A stretch of DNA of 64,000 bases from Franconibacter helveticus LMG 23732 (lineage in GTDB: Bacteria; Pseudomonadota; Gammaproteobacteria; Enterobacterales; Enterobacteriaceae), in assembly GCF_000463115.2 (NCBI RefSeq), contig NZ_AWFX01000042.1, forward strand, positions 195,974 to 259,973. Direction: 5' to 3'. A program made the translations under genes and the position numbers. Positions within the stretch are counted from its first letter, which is position 1, and each line of letters begins with the position of its first letter. This document shows positions 9,086 through 19,100 of this stretch, piece after piece. The notes under the pieces are model-generated. The model was not told the DNA's origin. It did no database searches and saw only the letters and a list, made by a program, of their open reading frames with translations.

Positions 9086-10180
9086 TTATCTGTGGCCTTC
9101 CATCGCCGCTTTCTGCGCGGTAACTGCCGCCTTCTGCTGCATCCGGTTCTGCAACTGGTCGATGATCACCGCGACGATAATCACGATGCCTTTAATGACC
9201 ATTTGCCAGAACTCGCTTACGCCCATCATCACCAGGCCATCCGCCAGAAAGCCGATAACAAAAGCGCCGATAAGCGTGCCCAGAATCGTGCCGCGCCCGC
9301 CGGCAAGCGAGGTGCCGCCCAGCACCACGGCGGCTATCGCATTCATTTCGAACGCGGTGCCGTTCGCCGGGTGGCTCGCCACCAGTTGCGCCGAAACCAC
9401 AATGCCCGCAATCGCCGCACAAAAGCCGGAAAGGGTATATACCCACACTTTCACTTGTTTAACTTTCACGCCGGAAAGCTCCGCCGCGCGTTCGTTATCG
9501 CCAATAGCATACACATGACGGCCAAAAGGCAGGCGGCGCGCGACGTAAGCGATAGCCAGCGCCAGCACAATCATCATCCAGATAGCCCAGGGGATGCCGA
9601 GCAGGGTGCCTGAGCCAATTTCGTCAAAGCCTGTGTTGCCAAGCTGCGGGTTGCCGGAAAGGCCGGGAAAGGTTTCGCCGCCCGACGTCAGCATGGCCGC
9701 GCCGCGCAGCACATACATGGTGCCGAGGGTGCAGATAAAAGGCGCGACGTTATAGCGGGTGATTATCCAGCCATTCACCGCGCCGATAAGTCCGCCAATC
9801 AACAGCACCAGCGGCACTATCACCCATACGCTCGGAAAAATAGCGATGCCGAACATCGGCAGCACGATGCCTTTGGTGATAAGCCAGCCGGCAATCATGC
9901 CGCACAGGCCGAGCGTCGCGCCAATAGAGAGATCGATACCCGCCGTGATGATCACAAAAGTAATGCCCAGCGCCAGAAAAGCGTTTATGGCAATGTGTTT
10001 AATCATGATGACCATGCTGCCCGCCGACAAAAAGCCCGGCACCATCACGGTAAAAAAGCCGACAATCAGAAACAGCGCAATAAAGGTGCGCAGTTTCAGC
10101 AGCAGCAACAAAACGCTTTCTTTTGATCCTGTCCAGGCGGAAGGGCGCGGCGCGAAAGCCGCGGAATCGGTCGTCTTCAT
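9086..10180 (-). CDS. Sugar ABC transporter permease (RbsC type)
   Basis: 364 aa inner-membrane permease of the ribose/xylose/AI-2 class, with eight to ten hydrophobic helices. The family signatures GIDLSIGATLGLCGM (about residues 80-95) and VVLGGTSLAGGRGT (about 275-290) are present. The ATG at 10180 is chosen: it is 1 nt after the ATPase stop and has GGGG 8 nt upstream. The alternative start at 10234 lies inside the ATPase gene. It would form the channel with the ATPase at 10182-11708 and receive sugar from the binding protein at 12331-13272. Confidence 0.88.
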   Translation of the reverse strand: MKTTDSAAFAPRPSAWTGSKESVLLLLLKLRTFIALFLIVGFFTVMVPGFLSAGSMVIMIKHIAINAFLALGITFVIITAGIDLSIGATLGLCGMIAGWLITKGIVLPMFGIAIFPSVWVIVPLVLLIGGLIGAVNGWIITRYNVAPFICTLGTMYVLRGAAMLTSGGETFPGLSGNPQLGNTGFDEIGSGTLLGIPWAIWMMIVLALAIAYVARRLPFGRHVYAIGDNERAAELSGVKVKQVKVWVYTLSGFCAAIAGIVVSAQLVASHPANGTAFEMNAIAAVVLGGTSLAGGRGTILGTLIGAFVIGFLADGLVMMGVSEFWQMVIKGIVIIVAVIIDQLQNRMQQKAAVTAQKAAMEGHR

Positions 10181-10181
10181 A

Positions 10182-11708
10182 TCAGAACCCCTGAGCACTT
10201 GCCGTAACCAGCGCCGACTCCTCGGCCTGCTCACGTGGAATATCAGCCGTCAGTTTGCCGCCGGACATCACCAGGATCCGGTCTGAAACCGCCATAATCT
10301 CTTTTAAATCGGAGGTGGAGAACACAACAGCGATGCCCTGTTCAGAGAGCTTGACCATCATGCGAAAAACGTCGGCTTTTGCGCCAACGTCGATACCGCG
10401 GGTTGGCTCATCCAGGAACAGCACTTTTGGATTGGTCAGCAGCGAGCGGCCAATCACCACTTTTTGCTGATTGCCGCCGCTCAGCGCCTGGATCTCCACT
10501 TGTGGCGAAGAAACCTTTATCGAGAGGTGGCCAATGGTGGTTGCGACTACCGCTTCCTCTTCTTTGCGCGCAATAGCAAACCCGCGTTGCAAACGTCGCC
10601 AGAGGCTGGCGATGGTCAGATTACCGGCAACCGAGGAGACCGGGAAAATGCCGGTGCGCTTGCGGTCTTCCGGCACCAGGCTCATCCCCATGCGGATACG
10701 CTCGGCAGGGGTAAGCCGCGGCGGCACTGGCTTGCTGTCGAGCCAGATCTTACCCAGGTAGTTGCGCTCGGTGCCGAGTAGGCATTCAAACAGTTCGGTA
10801 CGCCCGGCGCCCATAAGCCCGTAAATACCGACGATTTCCCCGGCATGAACGTTAAAGCTCACGTCATTGACCACGCTTACCCCCGCGGCATTCACGCAGT
10901 CAATATGCTCCACCTCCAGTACCGGCGCGCCGAAAGTGCGCCCCGGCGTGAGAAAGGTGGAAACCGGGTCGCTGCCCAGCATTTCGCGCACTATCCAGGG
11001 CACGTCGATATCCGCCACCCTGGCTTCGGCCTGAAATTTACCGTCGCGCAAAATAGTAATGACATCGCCAATGGCCATCAGCTCTTCAAGACGGTGAGAG
11101 ATATAGATAATGGAGACGCCCTGGCGGGTCAGCTCGCGGATCACGCGAAAGAGAATATCCACCTCGGTTTTACTGAGCGCGGAGGTCGGTTCATCGAGGA
11201 TCAGGATATCGGCGTTTTCGGCCAGCGCTTTGGCTATCTCCACCAGCTGCTGCTGGCCGACTTTAAGATTACCGACCGGTTCGCGGGGCGAAACCGGCTG
11301 GTCGAGCCGTTTCAATAAGTCAGCGGTACGTTTTTCCTGCTCCGCTTCGTTAATGGGCGCAACGCCGCGCTGTAGCTCGCGCCCCAGGAAGATGTTCTCC
11401 GCTACGCTTAAATTTTCAAACAGGTTGAGCTCCTGATGCACCATGCCGATGCCGTGACGCGCCGCGTCCCGCGTGCTGGTAAAGCGCACTGTTTCGCCGT
11501 TTAACACCATTTCGCCAAGGCTCGGTTGTTGTACGCCCGCGAGTATTTTCATCAGCGTCGATTTGCCGGCGCCGTTTTCGCCAATAATCACATTTACCTT
11601 GCCGCGCCAGACGTTGTAGTCCACGTTGTCGAGCGCAACCGTGCCAGGAAACAGCATTGAAATGCCGCGAGCGCGCAAGATAATCTCGTCCTGCCGTGGT
11701 TCGCTCAT
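10182..11708 (-). CDS. Sugar ABC transporter ATPase, two nucleotide-binding domains (RbsA type)
   Basis: 508 aa with two fused ABC domains, as in RbsA/MglA/XylG. The first domain has Walker A GENGAGKST (about residues 42-50), a signature around LKVGQQQLVEIAKAL and Walker B ILILDEPTSAL. The second has a degenerate Walker A (GLMGAGRTE), signature LSGGNQQKV and Walker B VLFLDEPTRGID. A partly degenerate second P-loop is normal for this class. Its ATG overlaps the stop of the upstream DUF2291 gene by one base (TAATG), so translation is coupled. Confidence 0.9.
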   Translation of the reverse strand: MSEPRQDEIILRARGISMLFPGTVALDNVDYNVWRGKVNVIIGENGAGKSTLMKILAGVQQPSLGEMVLNGETVRFTSTRDAARHGIGMVHQELNLFENLSVAENIFLGRELQRGVAPINEAEQEKRTADLLKRLDQPVSPREPVGNLKVGQQQLVEIAKALAENADILILDEPTSALSKTEVDILFRVIRELTRQGVSIIYISHRLEELMAIGDVITILRDGKFQAEARVADIDVPWIVREMLGSDPVSTFLTPGRTFGAPVLEVEHIDCVNAAGVSVVNDVSFNVHAGEIVGIYGLMGAGRTELFECLLGTERNYLGKIWLDSKPVPPRLTPAERIRMGMSLVPEDRKRTGIFPVSSVAGNLTIASLWRRLQRGFAIARKEEEAVVATTIGHLSIKVSSPQVEIQALSGGNQQKVVIGRSLLTNPKVLFLDEPTRGIDVGAKADVFRMMVKLSEQGIAVVFSTSDLKEIMAVSDRILVMSGGKLTADIPREQAEESALVTASAQGF

Positions 11709-12319
11709 TATTGCGCCTCCTGTTTAAGATCCAGCGCCGCCGCATCCGTCATTTCGCCCTCTTTTAGCGTCAGAGCGGCAAGCAGCGTAACCGGCTTGCC
11801 CGTCCAGCTCTCGTCCACTGGCGGCAGATGTTTTGCCGCTTCGCGGTTATAGGCGCGTGAAAGCTGGGCGAACTGCACCTGGTTGGTGAAGTCTTCAAAC
11901 TTAAAGCCGGCGGCGTCGCGAATGGCGTTGCCTCGTATAACCGGGCCGGTTTGAACCGTCAGCGGCGCGCCGTTGACCCTTATCACCAGCTTTTTCTCGC
12001 GTTCGCTGCTGATTTCAACACGTTCAACTTTGCCGCTTAGCCGCACAAAGACGCTTTCGCTCTTGCCCGGGGGCAGGCTTTTCACCTGTGAGGCGAGGGT
12101 GGATGCGTCCAGCGCATGGCTCTGCGCTGCGGTCTGTACGCGTTCATTCCAGGTTTGTTGCGCGATCTGCTGTGGCGTCTGGTTCTCAAAACTCACTCTG
12201 GCATTGGGATCGGCGGGAATAATCGGTTTACCGTTCTCGTCGAGATCCACCACCCGGCAGGCCGTAAGCAACAGGGCGGCGCAACATACCATTCCGACAC
12301 CCCATTGTTTTAAGCGCAT
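11708..12319 (-). CDS. DUF2291 lipoprotein of the sugar ABC operon
   Basis: 203 aa with a type II signal peptide: hydrophobic VCCAALLLTA followed by the lipobox LTAC, with lipidated Cys21 and Arg at +2. The body fits DUF2291 proteins, periplasmic lipoproteins commonly encoded between the binding protein and ATPase genes of ribose-type importers. No catalytic residues are evident. The position suggests a helper of the importer or of the binding protein, but its molecular role is not established. Confidence 0.8.
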   Translation of the reverse strand: MRLKQWGVGMVCCAALLLTACRVVDLDENGKPIIPADPNARVSFENQTPQQIAQQTWNERVQTAAQSHALDASTLASQVKSLPPGKSESVFVRLSGKVERVEISSEREKKLVIRVNGAPLTVQTGPVIRGNAIRDAAGFKFEDFTNQVQFAQLSRAYNREAAKHLPPVDESWTGKPVTLLAALTLKEGEMTDAAALDLKQEAQ

Positions 12320-12330
12320 AACGCCTCCGC

Positions 12331-13929
<1,599 letters not shown>

Positions 13930-14535
13930 ATGACGCATTATGATGACTTGCAGCGTTTCAAGGATAAAACGCAGACGCAGACTATCGCTTTTAAAGATAT
14001 GTCTGCTCAACGTCACGCCCATGAGCAGGGAAACTGGGCCATTTTAAACCAGCTCGCGCCGCAGGAGGAAAACCCGGCGCTTTCCGGCGCAGGCCATGTC
14101 TCCCGCGGCGTTGAAGCGGTCGCCCCGGGCGCGTTCAAGGCTGCCGCGCCTGCCGCTGCCGCCACAGCGGCGCCCGCTGTTTCAGCCCCTGTTAATGTCG
14201 ATTCCACCGCGCCCGCGCTGCTTCGCGAAGTCGCGCAACAGCTTCCTACCGCCGCGCCCCAACACATTGCCGAACCGCCTGCGCCTGTTGTCTTTGCGCC
14301 GGAGCCGCCCGCCGCCAGCGCGCCGGTTTATGCCGCTGCGCAGCCTCCGGTTAACGCGCCTGCGCCTGTCGCGGTAAAACCCACGGCGCCTGCCGTGGCG
14401 CAGGTGGCCCCGAAAACCGCCGAAGCGGTGAATTATGCTCAGCTGTTCGCGCCGAAAGCGCCGGAAGCGCCGCGCAGCGAAGAAAAAGATCAGCCCCTAC
14501 AGGGCTTGTTTGAAAGGATTGCTTCATGCCGTTAA
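13930..14535 (+). CDS. bcsO: Cellulose biosynthesis protein BcsO
   Basis: 201 aa, strongly Ala/Pro-rich in the middle (about residues 60-165). A charged N-terminus (MTHYDDLQRFKDKTQT) and a conserved-looking C-terminal tail (NYAQLFAPKAPE, LQGLFERIAS) resemble short BcsQ/ParA-partner motifs. First gene of the cellulose operon, as in bcsO-bcsQ-bcsABCD-type operons of Dickeya, Pantoea and Enterobacter relatives. Its function is not well defined; it is thought to act with BcsQ in placing the synthase. It overlaps bcsQ by 10 nt. No membrane segment is present. Confidence 0.8.
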   Translation: MTHYDDLQRFKDKTQTQTIAFKDMSAQRHAHEQGNWAILNQLAPQEENPALSGAGHVSRGVEAVAPGAFKAAAPAAAATAAPAVSAPVNVDSTAPALLREVAQQLPTAAPQHIAEPPAPVVFAPEPPAASAPVYAAAQPPVNAPAPVAVKPTAPAVAQVAPKTAEAVNYAQLFAPKAPEAPRSEEKDQPLQGLFERIASCR

Positions 14536-14993
14536 TTTGCGTCTGTTCTCCCAAAGGCGGCGTGGGCAAGACCACGCTGACCGCTAACCTGGCCTATGCG
14601 TTCTCCCGTGCCGGCAGTAAGGTGCTGGCTATCGACTTCGATGTACAAAACGCGCTGCGCCTGCACTTTGGCGTGCCGCTTTCCGACACCCGCGGCTTCG
14701 TGGCGAAAGCGACGGAAACCGCGGACTGGAGCCAGTTTGTGCTGACCACCGGCGGCAATCTTTTTGTTCTGCCTTACGGCGAGGCTACCGAGCCGCAGCG
14801 CGTGGCGTTCGAAGAGCGCCTGACGCATGACGAACACTTCCTGACGCGCGGCCTGAGTTCGTTGCTCAACTACCCGGGGCTGATTGTGATCGCCGATTTC
14901 CCGCCTGGCCCGTCGCCTGCGCTGAAAGCCATGTCGCGCCTTGCGGATCTCCACCTTATTCCCCTTATGGCTGATACCGCTTCGCTTTCTTGA
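14526..14993 (+). pseudogene. bcsQ: bcsQ, 3'-truncated by a deletion into bcsA
   Basis: BcsQ is a ParA/MinD-type ATPase needed for polar placement of the cellulose synthase. The first 155 codons are intact: Walker A CSPKGGVGKTTLTANLAYA (residues 8-26), the Walker A' region VLAIDFDVQNALRLHFGVP and Walker B LIVIADFPPG. The homology stops at LMADTASLS and the frame ends at a stop at 14991-14993. About 100 C-terminal residues are missing compared with the usual length of about 250. The following bases belong to the middle of bcsA, so a deletion has joined the two genes out of frame. The truncated ATPase is probably non-functional. Confidence 0.85.
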
Positions 14994-16653
14994 TACCGTA
15001 CTAGCGGCGCAGTGCATCGATTACCCGCGCGATAAAGTCAAAATCTATATTCTTGATGACGGCAAGCGCCGGGAATTTGCCGTTTTCGCCGCGGATGTCG
15101 GCGTGGGCTACATCACCCGTAATGACAACTCGCATGCGAAGGCGGGCAACCTCAACCACGCAATGAAGATAACGCAAGGCGAGCTTATCTGCGTGTTTGA
15201 CTGCGACCACGTCGCCACCCGCATCTTCCTGCAAGCGACCGTCGGCGCGTTTTTACAGGATCCGAAGCTCGCGCTTATCCAGACGCCGCACTACTTTTAT
15301 TCTCCCGACCCGTTTGAACGTAACCTGTCGGTCGGGCGCAACATTCCTAACGAAGGGATGCTTTTTTACGGCCCGATCCAGCAGGGCAACGATAACTGGA
15401 ACGCCACCTTTTTCTGCGGCTCCTGCGCCGTGATTCGCCGCTCCGCGCTGGAAGAGATTGGCGGTTTCGCGGTTGAAACCGTAACCGAAGATGCGCACAC
15501 GGCGCTGAAAATGCAGCGTCGCGGCTGGAACTCCGCGTTTCTGGATATTCCGCTGGCGGCGGGGCTTGCCACCGAACGTCTGGTGTTGCACGTTATCCAG
15601 CGAACCCGCTGGGCGCGCGGCATGACGCAAATATTCCGCATGGATAACCCGCTTTTCGGCCGCGGCCTGAAGCTTCAGCAGCGCCTTTGTTACCTTAGCG
15701 CAATGCTCTATTACCAGTTTGCGCTGCCGCGCATCGCGTTTGTGACCGCGCCGCTGGCCTATCTGCTGTTTAACCTCAACATTATTCACTCTTCTGCGAG
15801 CCTGATTTTCGCCTACGCGCTGCCGCACTTGTTCCTGGCGATTTATGTCAACTCGCGGCTGAACGGCCGCTATCGCTATAGCTTCTGGGGCGAAATTTAT
15901 GACCTGGTGCTGGCGTTCCATATCGCGCTGCCGACAGCGGTGACGATGCTGTTCCCGAAACGCGGCAAGTTCAACGTAACCGATAAAGGCGCGCTGCTGG
16001 ATGTCGGCTATTTTGACTTCCGGGTCGTGCGCCCGCATCTGATTGTCGCCATTCTGCTGACCGCCGGTATTATCGCGGGCATCGTTCGCGCCTGCGCGCA
16101 CGACTATTTCGGCGTCGACCCGTGGGTTATCGCCCTGAACGTGGGCTGGGGCGTTTACTGCCTTATTTTCCTGCTTGGCGCCATTGCTGTCGCCCGTGAA
16201 ACGCGTCAGGTGCGTAAAACCATTCGTATCGACGTGGAAATTCCGGTGCTGATCCACTACGCCAGCGGCATTGTGTCGCGCGCGACGACGCAGGATCTCT
16301 CTATGGGCGGTTGCCGTATCGCCGCGCCGGACGACCGTCACCTTAAGGATGAAATAGAAGAAGTGGAGCTGTTGTTGCAGTCGGAAGCCATTACCATTCC
16401 GGTCACGACCGTGACTGCGGATGAAAGCAGTATTCGCCTGATGTTTGAAGAGATCCCGCTGGCGCGCCGACGCGAGCTGGTTCGCGTGGTGCTGGCCCGC
16501 GCCGATGCGTGGATTAACCCGCCGAAGCCGCAGGACAACCCGTTCCGCTCGCTGTTAACCATTCTGCGCAGCGTGTTTGAACTTTTCTGGCTCAGCTGGA
16601 CGCAGCGCCGCAAAAACCGCCGCACGGCCGCTCAGGAGAATCGCGCAGCATGA
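14994..16653 (+). pseudogene. bcsA: bcsA, 5'-truncated cellulose synthase catalytic subunit
   Basis: The fragment covers about 550 C-terminal residues of BcsA; full BcsA is about 850-870. Retained: YILDDGKRREFA (first Asp pair, near 15055), DCDH (15202), TED (15484), QRTRW (15598), several transmembrane helices, and a C-terminal PilZ domain with RKTIR (16213) and DLSMGG (about 16294) for c-di-GMP. Missing: the N-terminal transmembrane helices and the start of the glycosyltransferase fold. The frame differs from bcsQ by one register, and no natural start codon with a ribosome site precedes the homology. It overlaps bcsB by 4 nt (ATGA). As written, no full cellulose synthase can be made. An assembly error is the alternative. 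Confidence 0.88.
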
Positions 16654-19100
16654 AACGACTAACGCTTGCGATTTTCATCGGCGCGCTGTTCGCCGCGCCG
16701 CTGCACAGTGAAGAGCCTGCGGCGCCTGGAACGCTGCCTTTTGATCTGCCGGTGCCAACGCCGCAAGCGGCGGCGGCAGAAGCCGAAGCGGCGCAATCGG
16801 CCTCTGAGGCGGCGGCCGCTAACGAGATGCAATCTGGCGCAGCGCCGCTAACCGAAAACGTAACCACCTCCGAACCGACACCGGAAACGACACCGGAAAC
16901 GACGTTAACGCCGCAACCCGCCGAGGCGCCAGCCGCAGAGGCAGCCGCTTTCGTGCCGACGGCGGTATCCAGCATTACCGTCGCGCAGATGGGCCAGCCG
17001 CAGGGAATATCGCTGAGCGGCGGCCAGTTGCAGGGCGGCATTACCTTTACGCTGCCCGCCGACCAGGTTATCACCAATGCGCAGCTTTCGCTGAACCTGC
17101 GCGTTTCGCCTGCGATGGCGGCGCGCAACGCCACCATGCAACTGATGCTGAACGGTCAGCCGCTGGGCACGGTTCCCCTGGGCGCGGCGCAGACCGACGT
17201 ATCGCGTTTCCAGCTTGATGTGCCCGCCGCGCTGATGGTGTCGAGCAATAACATCAGCTTTAAAATCATCGACGGCGACGCCCAGCTCTGCCAGCGCGAT
17301 CTCACCGATAAATACCGCGTCACCGTTCTGCCTGATTCACGCTTTGACCTAGAAGGCCAGCAGTTGAATATCGGCGCGGATCTGAGCCATTTGCCGCGGC
17401 CTTTCTTTGACGATATGCAAATGACGCCGGCTTCTATCGTGTTCGCTTTTCCGGCGAAACTGTCGCCAGAAGGCCTCAGCGCCGCGGCGCTGGTCGCGTC
17501 GTGGTTCGGCATTCAGGCAGACTACCGCGGCATTAACTTTAACGCCCTGCATGATCGCTTGCCGGAGAAAAACGGCATTCTGATTGGCCGTCCGGGTGAG
17601 CAAATCGGCGGGCTTCGTCTGCCGCAGGCGGATAAACCCACCATACAAATCATCGATAACCCGGCGAACCCGGTTTATAAGCTGCTGCTTATCGTTGGCA
17701 ATGACGAAACGGCGCTGCGTAGCGCCGCCTGGCGCATAACACGGGGCGAGTTTGCCCCGCAAACCGCAAGTGACACCGTCACGCCAGCAGCCATTCCGGC
17801 CAGTCAGCCTTACGATGCGCCGCGCTGGATAACCACCGACCGGCCGGTCAAGCTTTCCGAACTCATCCGCAAAGATCAAAGCCTGACGACCACCGGTATC
17901 TGGCACGAACCGCTGCGCGTGGCGTTTCGCGCCGCGCCCGATCTCTTCTTATGGGATGGCGAAACCATTCCGCTGCGCATTAATTACCGTTTTCCTTCTG
18001 AATCCTGGATCGACGAAGAAAACTCGTTTTTGAGCATGACGCTTAACAACACTTTTCTGCACAACCTGCCGGTGAACAAGCAGGGCATCCTTGAACAGCT
18101 CTGGCACCGCCTTGGCGGCGACGCGCGCCAGGAGCATTACAATATGCCGCTTGAGCCATACATGATTTATGGCGACAACCAGTTACAGCTCTATTTCAAA
18201 ATTACGCCGAAAGAGAGCGCGCCATGCAGCGTGCTGCTTAACAACAATATCAAGAGCACGATTGACGACAGCTCGACGATAGATTTAAGCCACACGCGCC
18301 ACTTCGCGTTGCTGCCCAATCTCTCTTATTTTGTCGGCGCCTCGTTCCCGTTCTCGCGGCTGGCGGATTACTCGCAAACCGTGCTGTTGCTGCCGGAAAA
18401 CCCGTCGGAAACGCAAATGGCGACGATGCTGGATCTGGCGGCGCGCTCCGGCAACGCGACGGGCACCTCGCTCAACCACAACCGCATGGTTCTCGGTGTG
18501 CCGGCAGGCGGCGCCGATCTCGAAGCGCTGCGCGGCCGCGATGTGCTGGTCGTCAGCGGCGTGGAGCAGAACGCCTTCAACCGCACCGTGTTAAACGGCT
18601 CGCCGTTTGTCACGGAAGACAGAAGCTTTGGCGTGCGCACCCCGACCACATGGCAGAAGGCGCAGCGCTGGCTGCTGGGCGACTGGAACGCCGATAACCT
18701 GGAAGCCGACCGCTACTTCACCTCAAATGAAGCCTGGCGCGGGTTTGTCAGTTTCCGCTCGCCATGGAATGAAGACCGTGTCGTGGTGATGGCTGTCGGC
18801 AGCAGCGACGACCAGCTCGCGCGCCTGCATGACGACCTGGCTTCCGCTCGCATTAACGCCGCCATTCGCGGCGACGTGGCGATTATCACGAATGAAAACG
18901 GGGTACGCAGTTTCCGCGTCGGGCCGCAGTTCCCAAGCGGCCAGATGCCTGCCCATATGATGATAGTGTGGTACGCCAATCAGCACTCGGGGCTGCTTGC
19001 GGTCCTCGGCCTGGGCTTCGCCATTCTGGCGGGTCTTGCGCTGAACGCCCTCATGAAACGGCGCGCAAGAAAACGCCTGAATCCGGATAATAAAAAATGA
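16650..19100 (+). CDS. bcsB: Cellulose synthase periplasmic subunit BcsB
   Basis: 816 aa. Signal peptide at 1-20 (MKRLTLAIFIGALFAAPLHS), then an Ala/Glu/Pro/Thr-rich linker to about residue 105. Two repeats of carbohydrate-binding plus flavodoxin-like domains form the periplasmic body. A single C-terminal membrane helix (GLLAVLGLGFAILAGLALNAL) is followed by a basic tail. BcsB anchors to BcsA and guides the nascent glucan across the periplasm. The frame is intact, but its partner gene bcsA is truncated. Start ATG overlaps the bcsA stop and is preceded by CAGGAG. Confidence 0.92.
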   Translation: MKRLTLAIFIGALFAAPLHSEEPAAPGTLPFDLPVPTPQAAAAEAEAAQSASEAAAANEMQSGAAPLTENVTTSEPTPETTPETTLTPQPAEAPAAEAAAFVPTAVSSITVAQMGQPQGISLSGGQLQGGITFTLPADQVITNAQLSLNLRVSPAMAARNATMQLMLNGQPLGTVPLGAAQTDVSRFQLDVPAALMVSSNNISFKIIDGDAQLCQRDLTDKYRVTVLPDSRFDLEGQQLNIGADLSHLPRPFFDDMQMTPASIVFAFPAKLSPEGLSAAALVASWFGIQADYRGINFNALHDRLPEKNGILIGRPGEQIGGLRLPQADKPTIQIIDNPANPVYKLLLIVGNDETALRSAAWRITRGEFAPQTASDTVTPAAIPASQPYDAPRWITTDRPVKLSELIRKDQSLTTTGIWHEPLRVAFRAAPDLFLWDGETIPLRINYRFPSESWIDEENSFLSMTLNNTFLHNLPVNKQGILEQLWHRLGGDARQEHYNMPLEPYMIYGDNQLQLYFKITPKESAPCSVLLNNNIKSTIDDSSTIDLSHTRHFALLPNLSYFVGASFPFSRLADYSQTVLLLPENPSETQMATMLDLAARSGNATGTSLNHNRMVLGVPAGGADLEALRGRDVLVVSGVEQNAFNRTVLNGSPFVTEDRSFGVRTPTTWQKAQRWLLGDWNADNLEADRYFTSNEAWRGFVSFRSPWNEDRVVVMAVGSSDDQLARLHDDLASARINAAIRGDVAIITNENGVRSFRVGPQFPSGQMPAHMMIVWYANQHSGLLAVLGLGFAILAGLALNALMKRRARKRLNPDNKK

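Noticed and set aside
15253..16341. 362-codon minus-strand frame inside bcsA
   Set aside because: Antisense shadow rich in Arg/Gln/His; the plus strand carries clear cellulose synthase motifs.
14526..16653. A true BcsQ-BcsA fusion protein
   Set aside because: The two parts are in different frames and a stop codon stands at the junction.
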